DNA of 64,000 nt from NCBI GenBank assembly GCA_018432235.1, contig JAHDLO010000014.1, positions 1 to 64,000 of the forward strand, read 5' to 3'. This document shows, in pieces, positions 1 through 9,012 of the stretch. Made by a program: the position numbers and the translations under genes. The notes beneath the pieces are model-generated. The model searched no databases. It was not told the DNA's origin and saw only the letters and a list, made by a program, of their open reading frames with translations. Position 1 is the first letter of the stretch. Every line of letters starts with the position of its first letter. This DNA comes from Clostridiaceae bacterium. Lineage in GTDB: Bacteria > Bacillota > Clostridia > Peptostreptococcales > Natronincolaceae.

Positions 1-128
1 GATCCATCAAAAGACATATCCATGCGTGAGGTGTATGGGCTAGACAAGTCACTTAGTGAGTAAGAGATAGATGATTTCCTGTTCTGGACAGGTGATTTCC
101 ACTTGTCCGGAACTGCGATTTCATCGCA
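1..128. mobile_element. End of an insertion sequence (possibly IS21-like), cut by window edge
   Basis: Three imperfect copies of a roughly 21-base unit, each carrying a GATTTC core, lie side by side at about 71-90, 91-113 and 114-128. The last is the palindrome TGCGATTTCATCGCA. Multiple subterminal repeats and a TG terminal dinucleotide are known for IS21-family ends. The sequence interrupts the LTA-synthase-like gene that reads in from the right: its homology stops near position 130 and the remaining codons translate the repeats. No transposase can be recognised in the few bases available, so the family assignment is tentative; that foreign DNA is joined to the gene here is better supported. 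Confidence 0.45.
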
Positions 129-1360
129 ACGGAATATTCATTCTTACTATCTGGAATTAGAAAAGGATGATGACTAGACATGGCAATTAAATTAGCATAG
201 AACTTCTTCCCTTCTTCATTAATTTTTAATAACTCAGGAAGAGACTTTCTATATAATACTTCATCAGATGGACCAAATGTTATAATTTCTTCATCTCCAA
301 AAAACTTTCTATCATAAAACCTAGCAAACCCTAAAGCATTGTACATCCTATGCCTATTCCAAAACTTTACATCGTTTGTATGAAATGTCACCGATTCATA
401 TCCAAATGCTGATAGTATCTTAGGCAGACTATAAATATCTCTATTTCCAAACTCTCTTGACATAGCAACGTTTGACATAGGATAAATAGATGTATTTAAT
501 AAAAACTCCGCATCTGATGTGTTTCCTAATGCAACCTGCTGATAAAAATTATTAAAATAAATACTCTCTTCAGTTAAGGCATTCATTATGGGGGTTACTT
601 CAGTCCCATCAATTTTCAAACCTATAGGAAAACTTTGCACTGCCTCTAGTTGAACAACTAAAATATTTTTATCCTGAGCTATTCCGTAAAAATCTTGAGC
701 GGTATCTCTCGGAACATTCTTAATTTCACTTATTACATCCAGTGTAATTGAGTCTAGATCAATTAAATTTAGTCTGCGCTGAGATTGCCAAGTATAAAAT
801 TGATACCCAATAAACCCTAGCTTTTGTGCATTTATCAATTCATTTATATAATCTTTATTTAACACCATATAGAAATTTACCATGTAGGAAAATACAGCAA
901 TAATAAGAATTAAATATATTATACTATTTCTAACATATGCTCTAAAGATGAAAGTTATATTTTTAATTCTACGAATAAGAAATATTAATAAAATGTCTAA
1001 ATAAAGCAGTAAGTACCTAGCACTTAGCAGTGAAATTATGCTGTCTTTTATAGATCCTAGCTGATTTATTTGTCCAAATGACTTATAGGTAACTATTGCG
1101 CCATAATAGCTATGAAATACCATAAAAATCAACATTATTGTAGAGATGCATAAATTAATAATATTTAAATTGAGCACCTCTCTCTTTTTATACAACTTCA
1201 CTAGTATAAGTAATGCCAATAGTAGAGAAATATCTGTAACCAATGAATCAAATAAGCTTATATCTCCAAAAATTAAGGCTCTAGCTAATATAACTTTCAT
1301 ACTAATGAAAAACATAAATAAATAATCCTGTAGGCTAAATTGTATTTTCTCTTCTTTCAT
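53..1360 (-). pseudogene. LTA synthase-like sulfatase-family membrane protein, 3' truncated
   Basis: The open frame encodes 435 residues. About five hydrophobic segments fill residues 10-170, then an extracellular sulfatase-type domain begins near residue 225 (LVVQLEAVQSFP). The GNTSDAEF motif near residue 279 holds the expected catalytic threonine and SSHHPF near 397 is the conserved histidine region. Family members run to about 600-650 residues; here homology stops near residue 410 and the last 25 or so residues (GNHLSRTGNHLSLTH) translate insertion-sequence repeats. The later metal-binding Asp-His part of the active site is missing, so the product is probably inactive. Such enzymes polymerise glycerol phosphate or add it to glycans at the membrane surface. 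The start has a good AAAGG site. It is the last gene of the polysaccharide locus. Confidence 0.82.
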
Positions 1361-1429
1361 TTTTCTTACCTTTCTTTAATCAGTTTTACAGCAATCACCC
1401 CATAATAAGTGTTTAATTATTATGGTCTA

Positions 1430-2386
1430 TTATTTTGATCCGTTCTTTCGAGCCTGTAGCTTCTTATTTATTATAGCTCTTTGTTCAAATGCTTTAGGCA
1501 AAAGCACAAAAAATTCTATTAAATATCGTAGTGTCCTAGGTTCCTTAATCAGGCAATATCCAAAAACTAAAATTTCATAGAAAAGAATATTAAGGGCATT
1601 TCTTAAAAAATCCGATATACTTTCATTTTTTATAATCATTAATAAACGGTTTTTAATGGAATGAACTCTCAAAAAACGCGGCATATTACTACGACTATTT
1701 TTCTGCCATCCTCTATCATGATATGCTATAGCTGACGGAAGATATATAGCCTCCCACCCCAATAATTTTGCTCTCCATGATAAGTCTACATCTTCTTTAT
1801 ATGCAAAAAAGCTATTATCAAAATATTCATCATTTATCTTTATATCCTCTAGCATGCTTTTTCTATAAAAAGCAGCAGCACCGCAGGCGCCAAAAATAGC
1901 ATATGATTTATCATATTGACCTATATCTATCTCTCCTTGCCCCCTATCATATGCACTTCTGTTTCTTTTCATAACTATACCTGTTGAATCAATAATTTGA
2001 GTAAATTCTTTATCTATCTTCCTTAGTAGCTTCCCAGATATTATACCTACTCTACTATGATTCTCCATCTCCTCAACTAAACTTTGAATAAAGTTTTTGT
2101 CAAGGATTATATCCGGATTTAAGACCAACACAAATCCCCCAGATGTCATACTGATAACAGTATTATGACCTTTACAGAATCCTAAATTTTCTTTTCTTTT
2201 AATTAAGGTGAAAAGTTTCTGATCAAAATTTTTTGTGATTATATCAATTGTCGTATCATGTGAATTGTTGTCTAGTAATATTATTTCGATATTTGTGTAT
2301 GTCTGATCTAATACACTTTCTATACAGCTCTTGATGTACCTTTCACTATTATAGGTGACTATACTAATAGAAACTTTTTCATTCAT
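1430..2386 (-). CDS. Family 2 glycosyltransferase (rhamnosyltransferase-like)
   Basis: 318 residues with a GT-A fold. The N-terminus SISIVTYNSERYIKSCIES is the GT2 nucleotide-sugar start, DNNS (39-42) and NPD (90-92, replacing the usual DXD) are the sugar-nucleotide and metal site. The FGACGAAAFYRKSML region and the ED.DLSWR motif resemble dTDP-rhamnosyltransferases that build O-antigen-like glycans. There is no signal peptide; it should act on the cytoplasmic face. AGAGG lies seven bases before the ATG. With rfbABC upstream, a dTDP-deoxysugar donor is a reasonable inference; the acceptor cannot be read from sequence. Confidence 0.85.
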   Translation of the reverse strand: MNEKVSISIVTYNSERYIKSCIESVLDQTYTNIEIILLDNNSHDTTIDIITKNFDQKLFTLIKRKENLGFCKGHNTVISMTSGGFVLVLNPDIILDKNFIQSLVEEMENHSRVGIISGKLLRKIDKEFTQIIDSTGIVMKRNRSAYDRGQGEIDIGQYDKSYAIFGACGAAAFYRKSMLEDIKINDEYFDNSFFAYKEDVDLSWRAKLLGWEAIYLPSAIAYHDRGWQKNSRSNMPRFLRVHSIKNRLLMIIKNESISDFLRNALNILFYEILVFGYCLIKEPRTLRYLIEFFVLLPKAFEQRAIINKKLQARKNGSK

Positions 2387-2436
2387 ATTAATTCCTCTTA
2401 TTAATTAAGAAAATTTTGTTTTAATTATACTTAATC

Positions 2437-3567
2437 TTAACCTTCAATTAGATTCTTTATTTGTTTTGCCTTTGATTGCCATGTGTTGGCTAATGCTTCT
2501 TTTTTTAGTAAATCACAGTATACAATGTTATCTTTCAAGTTTAAGGCCTTATCTAACTTTTCTATAAACTCCATATGATTTTTTCCAATTAACACTGAAT
2601 CATATTTTTTGCATTCTGGTAGATTAGTTGTAACAATAGGCTTTCCTAGGGCCATGTATTCAAATAACTTAACTGGCGATGTAGCTTCTGTAATATCATT
2701 TATTAAAAATGGTATTACTGATACATCGAAAAACTTAGCATAATTAGGTAAAATTTTATAGCTTATTGGTCCAAGAATTGTAACATTGCTGATTTTGTTA
2801 ATTTCACTTTTACTTAAACTGCCATCATAATCCCATCCTATTAACAAGATTTCATTATCTGGCCTTTCACTCGCTATTTTTTTTATTAACCCAAAATCAA
2901 ACCATTTGGCTAACGCTCCAAAATATCCTATAATTGGTCTATTCTTATTTATGATACGTTCAATATCACATGGGATACTTATATTGTTCACGTTAGCGAA
3001 ATGTGCATAGTCTACTCCGTTAGTAACTAATCTGTAATTGAGGTTCCTATATTTAGAAATTTCATTATATAATTTGTTAGCTGTAGCTACGACAAATATT
3101 TTTTCATTTTTTAACACCTCAATATGCCTATCAATAACATCTTCTTTAGCTGAACATAGATCCTCAGTTAATTCATCTATATACTCATATAGAATAGTAC
3201 TGCCTCTATTAAGATTCCTTTGTATAAACAAGCTATCAATATTAGGGTCTTGAGCATATATATGAATTATAGGATTTTCAATTTCTTCCACTAGAAGTTC
3301 ATATTGATCTGTTAAATATATATCCCCACCAGCATTAATTCTTTTAAATCCTAAGACATCATCATATTGATTTATAACACAGTAGAAATATAAATATCCC
3401 TCATTTGCAAGATTAAGTGCTATATGCTGCGGCCTTTGGAATAAAGGGATGCTCCAATCAATCAGTGGTGGGAATATAATTATAGGCTTATTTATACTAT
3501 CTCTTCTTATTCTTTCTAGATCCCTTTTAAACTTTTTTTTCAATAAATGATGTAAAACTAAATGCAT
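2437..3567 (-). CDS. GT-B glycosyltransferase of the 'QRPQ' type
   Basis: 376 residues from the first ATG. The N-terminal Rossmann half has PPLIDWSIPLFQRPQHIA and the C-terminal half has IGYFGALAKWFDFGLI and SPVKLFEYMALGKPIVT, the usual donor-binding EX7E-like region of GT4/GT1-type enzymes. It is a paralogue of the protein at 9012-10175 and of the middle domain of the fusion at 3661-7878. The first ATG has only a weak AAGAAGG two bases upstream. A perfect AGGAAGGAGG lies 70 bases further up, in frame, with no stop codon and no ATG/GTG/TTG between. The gene may really start at a non-standard ATA (3634-3636) or ATT codon, adding about 23 basic residues. It probably transfers a sugar in assembly of the surface glycan. 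Confidence 0.83.
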   Translation of the reverse strand: MHLVLHHLLKKKFKRDLERIRRDSINKPIIIFPPLIDWSIPLFQRPQHIALNLANEGYLYFYCVINQYDDVLGFKRINAGGDIYLTDQYELLVEEIENPIIHIYAQDPNIDSLFIQRNLNRGSTILYEYIDELTEDLCSAKEDVIDRHIEVLKNEKIFVVATANKLYNEISKYRNLNYRLVTNGVDYAHFANVNNISIPCDIERIINKNRPIIGYFGALAKWFDFGLIKKIASERPDNEILLIGWDYDGSLSKSEINKISNVTILGPISYKILPNYAKFFDVSVIPFLINDITEATSPVKLFEYMALGKPIVTTNLPECKKYDSVLIGKNHMEFIEKLDKALNLKDNIVYCDLLKKEALANTWQSKAKQIKNLIEG

Positions 3568-3639
3568 AGCCTTCTTTATTTTTTTCCTTATTCTAAAAGG
3601 TAGTTTTTTTACTATTAATAATATAGTATTTTTTATAAT

Positions 3640-3650
3640 AGTACCTCCTT
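3640..3650 (-). promoter_or_regulatory. Strong ribosome binding site without a normal start codon
   Basis: On the minus strand GGAGG (3644-3648) is followed by TACT ATT ATA AAA. ATT is four bases and ATA seven bases downstream; seven is the usual spacing. The frame then runs open for 23-24 codons into the ATG at 3567 of the next gene. Either the gene uses AUA/AUU as start or an original ATG has mutated to ATA. Confidence 0.55.
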
Positions 3651-3660
3651 CCTGAATATT

Positions 3661-6600
3661 TTAAATCTTATTATTTAGGTAAGTTATCATACTCTCTCTA
3701 CTTTTAGACCATTCTGCTAGTAAATCTTCAGTTAACTTTAAATCTACTTTCTTATTAAAAGGACTAGTTATTTCTGTATCTGAGATCACTAAATTTGGCT
3801 GTGAAAGACTTTCCTCATCCCAGCTTAACCATTGAATTCTACCAAAATTAATGGTCTTTTTAAATTTGTCACCTTTAGTTCTTATATAAAGTAAATATCC
3901 GCGTTGAAGTAATTCAGTGACTAAATATCCAATAGCTTCTCTATTTTTATCAACACTATTGTGTAAAAAAAATTCTATTAGCTTGGTTGAATTATCATTT
4001 CTTCTTGTATAACTTTCTTTAATATTTTCTTTTATAATTGAACTCCATCTTTCTTCCCATAATCCCTTATCAAAGGCCTTCGCTACTTCAATTGCTCTCT
4101 TTTTAAACAATATCATCTTATTATGATCCTTGAGTAGACTTTCAATAGCAATTTTTAATTGTTGACTATTAGGGTCAATTAAATAACCATTATAGTTATT
4201 TATTACTAAATCTGTTAGTCCACCTATCCTTGTAGCTATTACTGCATTTCCACTTGCCATAGCTTCTAAACAGGATAAGCTTGTTCCTTCACTATATATA
4301 GTAGGAATTAATGATATGTCAGCTTTTTTGTATGCTTCACTCATCTGCTCTGGTGGCATAGAATACCATTGTACCCTATCTCCCCACTTTTTTTGCTTTT
4401 CTACTACATGTTTTGTATCTTCCTCAAATCCTTTACCAACAAAATGAAAATCAACTTGAGGGTATTTATCTAAAATGTAATCTAAAATTTCAAGGACCAA
4501 ATACAATCCCCTTGCAGAATAAAGTCTTCGAGGGTATGTGATTACAATTCGTTCGTTTACTTCATCAAATTTATCTCTAGGGTTAAAGTCTTTTAAATCT
4601 ACATAGTTAGGTATGACTTTCATTGTATTACCGATATCAAAATCTATTGTTTGAAACCAATTAGCAGTATTTGTGTCTACTGAAACAATAGTGCTGCAAA
4701 GCTTTGCAGCATCAATAAATCTTATTTGATTCTGCCAAAAACTAATTCCATCATTAAACTTGCAATTTGGATTATCCCATGCCACCCCATGACTAATTCC
4801 TATGCTAGGTTTAGCATTTAATGGAGTCCCCTCAAAAAATGCTGAATAAATATTTAAAACTGAGTTTTCTTCTACTTGGTTATAAAATGCCTTATTAAAA
4901 CTATGAACCGTTTCAAGAGACAGTACTTTTGCGGAACACTTTCCGTCAGAGAGAGATATAACATCTATATTTTGAAACTTTCTCATCCAAGGAAAATTAC
5001 CGTATTGGAATATTGATAATTTAACACCTAACTCCAAACTTAATTTGTGAAGATCTATTAGATATCTCTCAGCTCCTCCTGAATAGAAGTTTTTACCTTC
5101 AAAATCTAAAAAAGTTGCGGTTTTTACTGCTATTGATCCAGAGTGATTAATATTTGCGAATGCAGCCCAACAAAGACTATCAGAGTTCAATTTCTTCTCA
5201 AATACCTCAACACGAGAACGCCACTGGTTTTCATCTGCTATGGATTTTCCACCCTTCATAGCCTCTAGTTGAATTTCTTCCGCTAAGGAATTCTTTATTT
5301 CTTTCTCAAAAGATCTAGCATCTTTAGCAAGGCGGACATAATCACTTTCATAGAATTTCATTTCTAGTATAGGTGTGCTTACAATAGGTTTTCCTAAAGA
5401 AGCGTATTCAAAGAATTTCACTGGGGAAACACTGTTGGTTAGATCATTTACTTTAAATGGAATAATGCAAACATCAAAATGCTTTGCATAATTAACAAGC
5501 TCTTGGTATGGCCTTAAGCCCAGAAAGCTAATGTTTGATTTATCAACACTTTCTATATTTATTCCCACTTTTCCAATTATAACAAATTCCCAGTCATCAT
5601 TTCTTGCTGCAATTTCTCTTATGAGATCCAGGTCAAACCATTCTTCGACAGCACCAAAATAGCCAATTATTTTTTTATTTTTATTTAATAAGGTTAAAAT
5701 CTCTAAAGGAATGTTTATTCCCTTATTTTTAACAAAATCTTCTACATTGCAACCGTTAGGTAAATAAATGGCATCTTTTCTATCTATAACATATTTTTTA
5801 AGATTTTTTGCTGTGTATGAAACAAAATTTGCATGTTTTAATACATCCTTATGTTTATCTAGCATTTCTTCATCATACATGCTAAAAAATTCTAACTTGT
5901 CCAATACATCATACCATATTGTTTTACTTGGCACTAAATCTGCCCAGGACATTTGAACTAACCAACTACAAATCACAATTATATGCTTATGTTTTAAAAC
6001 TTCTAGTAACGCACCCTCATTGTTAACTATAAATAAGTTTTCTTCTTCTTCTCTTATCTTAAAATCCTGATTGTATGGATCGCAAAAAAAACACAGATAT
6101 CCCTTTTGGGCAAGTTCTCTGAGTATTTGTTGAGGCCTCTGCATAGGCTCCCAATGAACCGCTTCTGGATATACAACGATAGCTTTATACTCTTTACTCT
6201 TAATATTATTGATTATTGCTCGAGCTTCTTTTGATAGTGAATTACTTAAAACGCTTCTATAATAGTTTTGCTTAAACTCATATAATTTTTGAAAGCTGTC
6301 TATATGGTTTTCTGTAACAAGCTCTTCACCATGAGATTCTATGCTTACATGGGATTGCAATTGGCTGTGAATTGCACTATTATCATCTAATGCATGTACT
6401 ATTTCAAATAATGGATTATATCTATTATCTACAGGTGTACTCATTCTAAAAAGCTTTCTTCCGAACCATTTTAAAAATTGTTTTTTGTGAATTATATCGC
6501 CCTTTACAAACTGATATCTTAAGCGCCTTAATCCATGTAATGTTCTAAAGTACTTAGTATTATTAATTTCATATATCTTCCCTTTGGCTAAGCTTTCCTT

Positions 6601-7878
6601 ATATCTTAAATGATTATTTTCTTGACTTATAGCATCTATATTTCTTCTAAGTACTGATAACTCGTGAGCTAAATTATTTAGTTCGCAATCCTTTTTCTTC
6701 AACTGATCTATCAAAGTTTCTGTCACACAATTATTATTTTTTATATCATATTTAAGAAACTTAATAACCTCTTCATTATTATTTATTTCCATCATTAACT
6801 TATCAATATTTTCTGAATCTAAACTCATTTTCTTTTCTAGTTCATCAATTTGGTTTTTGTATTGTTCTAATTTATTAAGAATATCCTCTTTTTGTAGGTT
6901 TTCTTTTTCTAGTTCATTTGTTAATCTCTTAATTTCCTGTTCTATCGATAATAACTCTTTAACGTATTGTTCACTTAAGTTATCCAGTTCTAACTTTAGA
7001 GTGTTGTTTTTTATTGTAGCTTCACTTAACTTTCCTTCGTACGACTTGCGCACTTGATTTAGATTGCATATCAAATCAAAGACCGTGGTAGTATACTGTG
7101 TCGTACTATAAACATTATCCAGTTCAAATTCAGCGCTTGTTATAGCTGAATCGACAGTAGCTATATATGCAACAAGGTACTTCTCTTCTTCTGGAATTAA
7201 GTTATTCTCTAAGAGAACTTCAAAATCAGGAATTAAATCTTTACCTTCAAAAAAATAATCTAAGAGAGATTTAGTCCACTTATCACCTAAATATGTTTGT
7301 TTGACAACATTAAATCCTGCTTGTTTTAAAATTTCACTATAATCTTTTCTTAAGTATTCAGTGCCAAAGTTCCATTGATTCTCACTTACAGCCTTATATC
7401 TGTAAATTAAGTATGGGAACGATTTGGGATTGGGCACTAAAATCAAAAAGTACTTTTTAGTTACTTTACTTATAGCTTTAAATGCTTGGATTAATTCCTT
7501 GTCATCAAAATGCTCCATAACACCGCTGTTCCAAACTAAATCATACTGATTATCAATTCTCTCAATGTCCATCAAATCCAAATTAATAAATTTACCTTGA
7601 ACATTATATTTTTCGAAAGTTAACTTAGATTTTTCTATGGACTTCTTACTAAAATCTAACAACGTAACATCATAACCATTTTGCGCTAATAAACAAGATA
7701 AATGCCCACTTCCAGAGCCTACTTCTAATAGTGTGGCTCCCTTGTTAACTTTTAATAAATCTAGTAGACTTATGATGTCTAATGATAGGTCCTTCTCCAT
7801 TGGATGGATTTCTATAGAGTAAGAATCTGCTACGTTATCCCATGTCATCTGGGAAGGTTTATTCTCGATTTTTTCCAT
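3661..7878 (-). CDS. Methyltransferase - coiled coil - two glycosyltransferases fusion
   Basis: 1405 residues in four parts. Residues 1-240 are a class I SAM methyltransferase (LLEVGSGSGHLSCLLA at 50-65, the SAM-binding loop). Residues about 270-435 are a charged heptad-rich coiled coil. Residues about 555-890 form a GT-B glycosyltransferase of the QRPQ type (QRPQQ near 581, SPVKFFEYASLGKPIVS near 822). Residues about 915-1280 form a second GT4-type enzyme (SGGAERYL near 934, GTSLSCLEAMASG near 1202). The last 120 residues are not recognised. A methyltransferase followed by a coiled coil recalls WbdD, which caps O-polysaccharide and uses its coiled coil as a length ruler for ABC export; that parallel is my inference. 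A GGGGTG site precedes the ATG. Confidence 0.85.
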   Translation of the reverse strand: MEKIENKPSQMTWDNVADSYSIEIHPMEKDLSLDIISLLDLLKVNKGATLLEVGSGSGHLSCLLAQNGYDVTLLDFSKKSIEKSKLTFEKYNVQGKFINLDLMDIERIDNQYDLVWNSGVMEHFDDKELIQAFKAISKVTKKYFLILVPNPKSFPYLIYRYKAVSENQWNFGTEYLRKDYSEILKQAGFNVVKQTYLGDKWTKSLLDYFFEGKDLIPDFEVLLENNLIPEEEKYLVAYIATVDSAITSAEFELDNVYSTTQYTTTVFDLICNLNQVRKSYEGKLSEATIKNNTLKLELDNLSEQYVKELLSIEQEIKRLTNELEKENLQKEDILNKLEQYKNQIDELEKKMSLDSENIDKLMMEINNNEEVIKFLKYDIKNNNCVTETLIDQLKKKDCELNNLAHELSVLRRNIDAISQENNHLRYKESLAKGKIYEINNTKYFRTLHGLRRLRYQFVKGDIIHKKQFLKWFGRKLFRMSTPVDNRYNPLFEIVHALDDNSAIHSQLQSHVSIESHGEELVTENHIDSFQKLYEFKQNYYRSVLSNSLSKEARAIINNIKSKEYKAIVVYPEAVHWEPMQRPQQILRELAQKGYLCFFCDPYNQDFKIREEEENLFIVNNEGALLEVLKHKHIIVICSWLVQMSWADLVPSKTIWYDVLDKLEFFSMYDEEMLDKHKDVLKHANFVSYTAKNLKKYVIDRKDAIYLPNGCNVEDFVKNKGINIPLEILTLLNKNKKIIGYFGAVEEWFDLDLIREIAARNDDWEFVIIGKVGINIESVDKSNISFLGLRPYQELVNYAKHFDVCIIPFKVNDLTNSVSPVKFFEYASLGKPIVSTPILEMKFYESDYVRLAKDARSFEKEIKNSLAEEIQLEAMKGGKSIADENQWRSRVEVFEKKLNSDSLCWAAFANINHSGSIAVKTATFLDFEGKNFYSGGAERYLIDLHKLSLELGVKLSIFQYGNFPWMRKFQNIDVISLSDGKCSAKVLSLETVHSFNKAFYNQVEENSVLNIYSAFFEGTPLNAKPSIGISHGVAWDNPNCKFNDGISFWQNQIRFIDAAKLCSTIVSVDTNTANWFQTIDFDIGNTMKVIPNYVDLKDFNPRDKFDEVNERIVITYPRRLYSARGLYLVLEILDYILDKYPQVDFHFVGKGFEEDTKHVVEKQKKWGDRVQWYSMPPEQMSEAYKKADISLIPTIYSEGTSLSCLEAMASGNAVIATRIGGLTDLVINNYNGYLIDPNSQQLKIAIESLLKDHNKMILFKKRAIEVAKAFDKGLWEERWSSIIKENIKESYTRRNDNSTKLIEFFLHNSVDKNREAIGYLVTELLQRGYLLYIRTKGDKFKKTINFGRIQWLSWDEESLSQPNLVISDTEITSPFNKKVDLKLTEDLLAEWSKSRESMITYLNNKI

Positions 7879-7911
7879 ATCTACACCCCACTTGCATTTT
7901 TTTACATCACA

Positions 7912-9012
7912 CTAAAAGAAAACCTCTAATCCTATTAATACATTATTCCATTCAAAGTATTTATTGAACTCTTTGATATCCTCATAAATCACTGTACTGT
8001 CTGAACTATTAACATCTTCTAACGCTTTAGTAATATCCGAAATAGAGTTCGGATTAACATAAATAGCTCTATCATTAAAATACTCTCTAACTGGCGCGAC
8101 ATCACTTAAAATCAATCTACATCCTAATGCGTATGCCTCCATACTAGCTAAGCCAGGCGTTTCAATCAGACTAGGTTGTATATGTACCTTAGCCTTTGCT
8201 AGGGTATTGATAACCTCATCATGAGATTTCCATCCTAAAAAGTTTAGGTATCCTTCATATTTTCTCACCTTATTATAATAGTCTACATCAGAAACATTGG
8301 CTTTTCCTATTAGGTTAACAATACTGTTTGATTTAACACAAGCCTTACCTAAGGTTAACTGATTCTTTCTTGGCCCTATACCTCCAACACAATAAATACC
8401 ATCTCTGGATGTAGCCTTTATGTTTGCTAATTTATAGAGATCTTTTTCTATTCCATTTAATATAACTTCAAAATTTTGCTTTTCATCTATATTAAAATGT
8501 TTTTTTAAATGCTCCATTTCTGCATTGCTATTTGGACAAATAACATGGGCATTGTTCAAAATAAACTCTATACCAGTTTTTTCTGATAGGAAAAGTTCTT
8601 TATATTCATTCATTATATTAGGCTCGTAATGTGACCTGTTACTAAAATATAGTTCATGGTAAGTTTTTAAAAGGTTTTTACGTGATCCAATAATGTACCT
8701 TTTTATAAAGCTTTTACTGCTATATATTGGCATATTGATTTCATTAAAATTCCAATATATAGGAAATAATATATATTTAATATTTTGTTTTATACAGGAC
8801 AGCGAATTATAGAGGGCATCTCTATATCTAGTTAAGTTAAAAACAAAAGCAAAGTCGAAACCTTGCAAATCAGGATACAGCTCGTTAAATGTAGTTACAT
8901 CATAACCTTTTATCCTTAAAAAGCTTACTATTTCGCTAATCTGTTTTGTGTCACCACCTGGGCTAAGACCGCTATCAATTCTGTCTAAAATAGCAATTTT
9001 GACCTTTTTCAT
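7912..9012 (-). CDS. GT4-like glycosyltransferase
   Basis: 366 residues with a GT-B fold. The N-terminus begins KIAILDRIDSGLSPGGDTKQ; the C-terminal half has GGIGPRKNQLTLGKA (phosphate-binding loop), FLGWKSHDEVINTLAKAKVH and SLIETPGLASMEAYALGCRLILS, the EX7E donor-binding motif of GT4. Its ATG overlaps the stop of the upstream gene by one base (TAATG), so translation is probably coupled. No signal peptide or membrane segment is evident; it should work at the cytoplasmic membrane on the growing glycan. The sugar is unknown. Confidence 0.83.
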   Translation of the reverse strand: MKKVKIAILDRIDSGLSPGGDTKQISEIVSFLRIKGYDVTTFNELYPDLQGFDFAFVFNLTRYRDALYNSLSCIKQNIKYILFPIYWNFNEINMPIYSSKSFIKRYIIGSRKNLLKTYHELYFSNRSHYEPNIMNEYKELFLSEKTGIEFILNNAHVICPNSNAEMEHLKKHFNIDEKQNFEVILNGIEKDLYKLANIKATSRDGIYCVGGIGPRKNQLTLGKACVKSNSIVNLIGKANVSDVDYYNKVRKYEGYLNFLGWKSHDEVINTLAKAKVHIQPSLIETPGLASMEAYALGCRLILSDVAPVREYFNDRAIYVNPNSISDITKALEDVNSSDSTVIYEDIKEFNKYFEWNNVLIGLEVFF

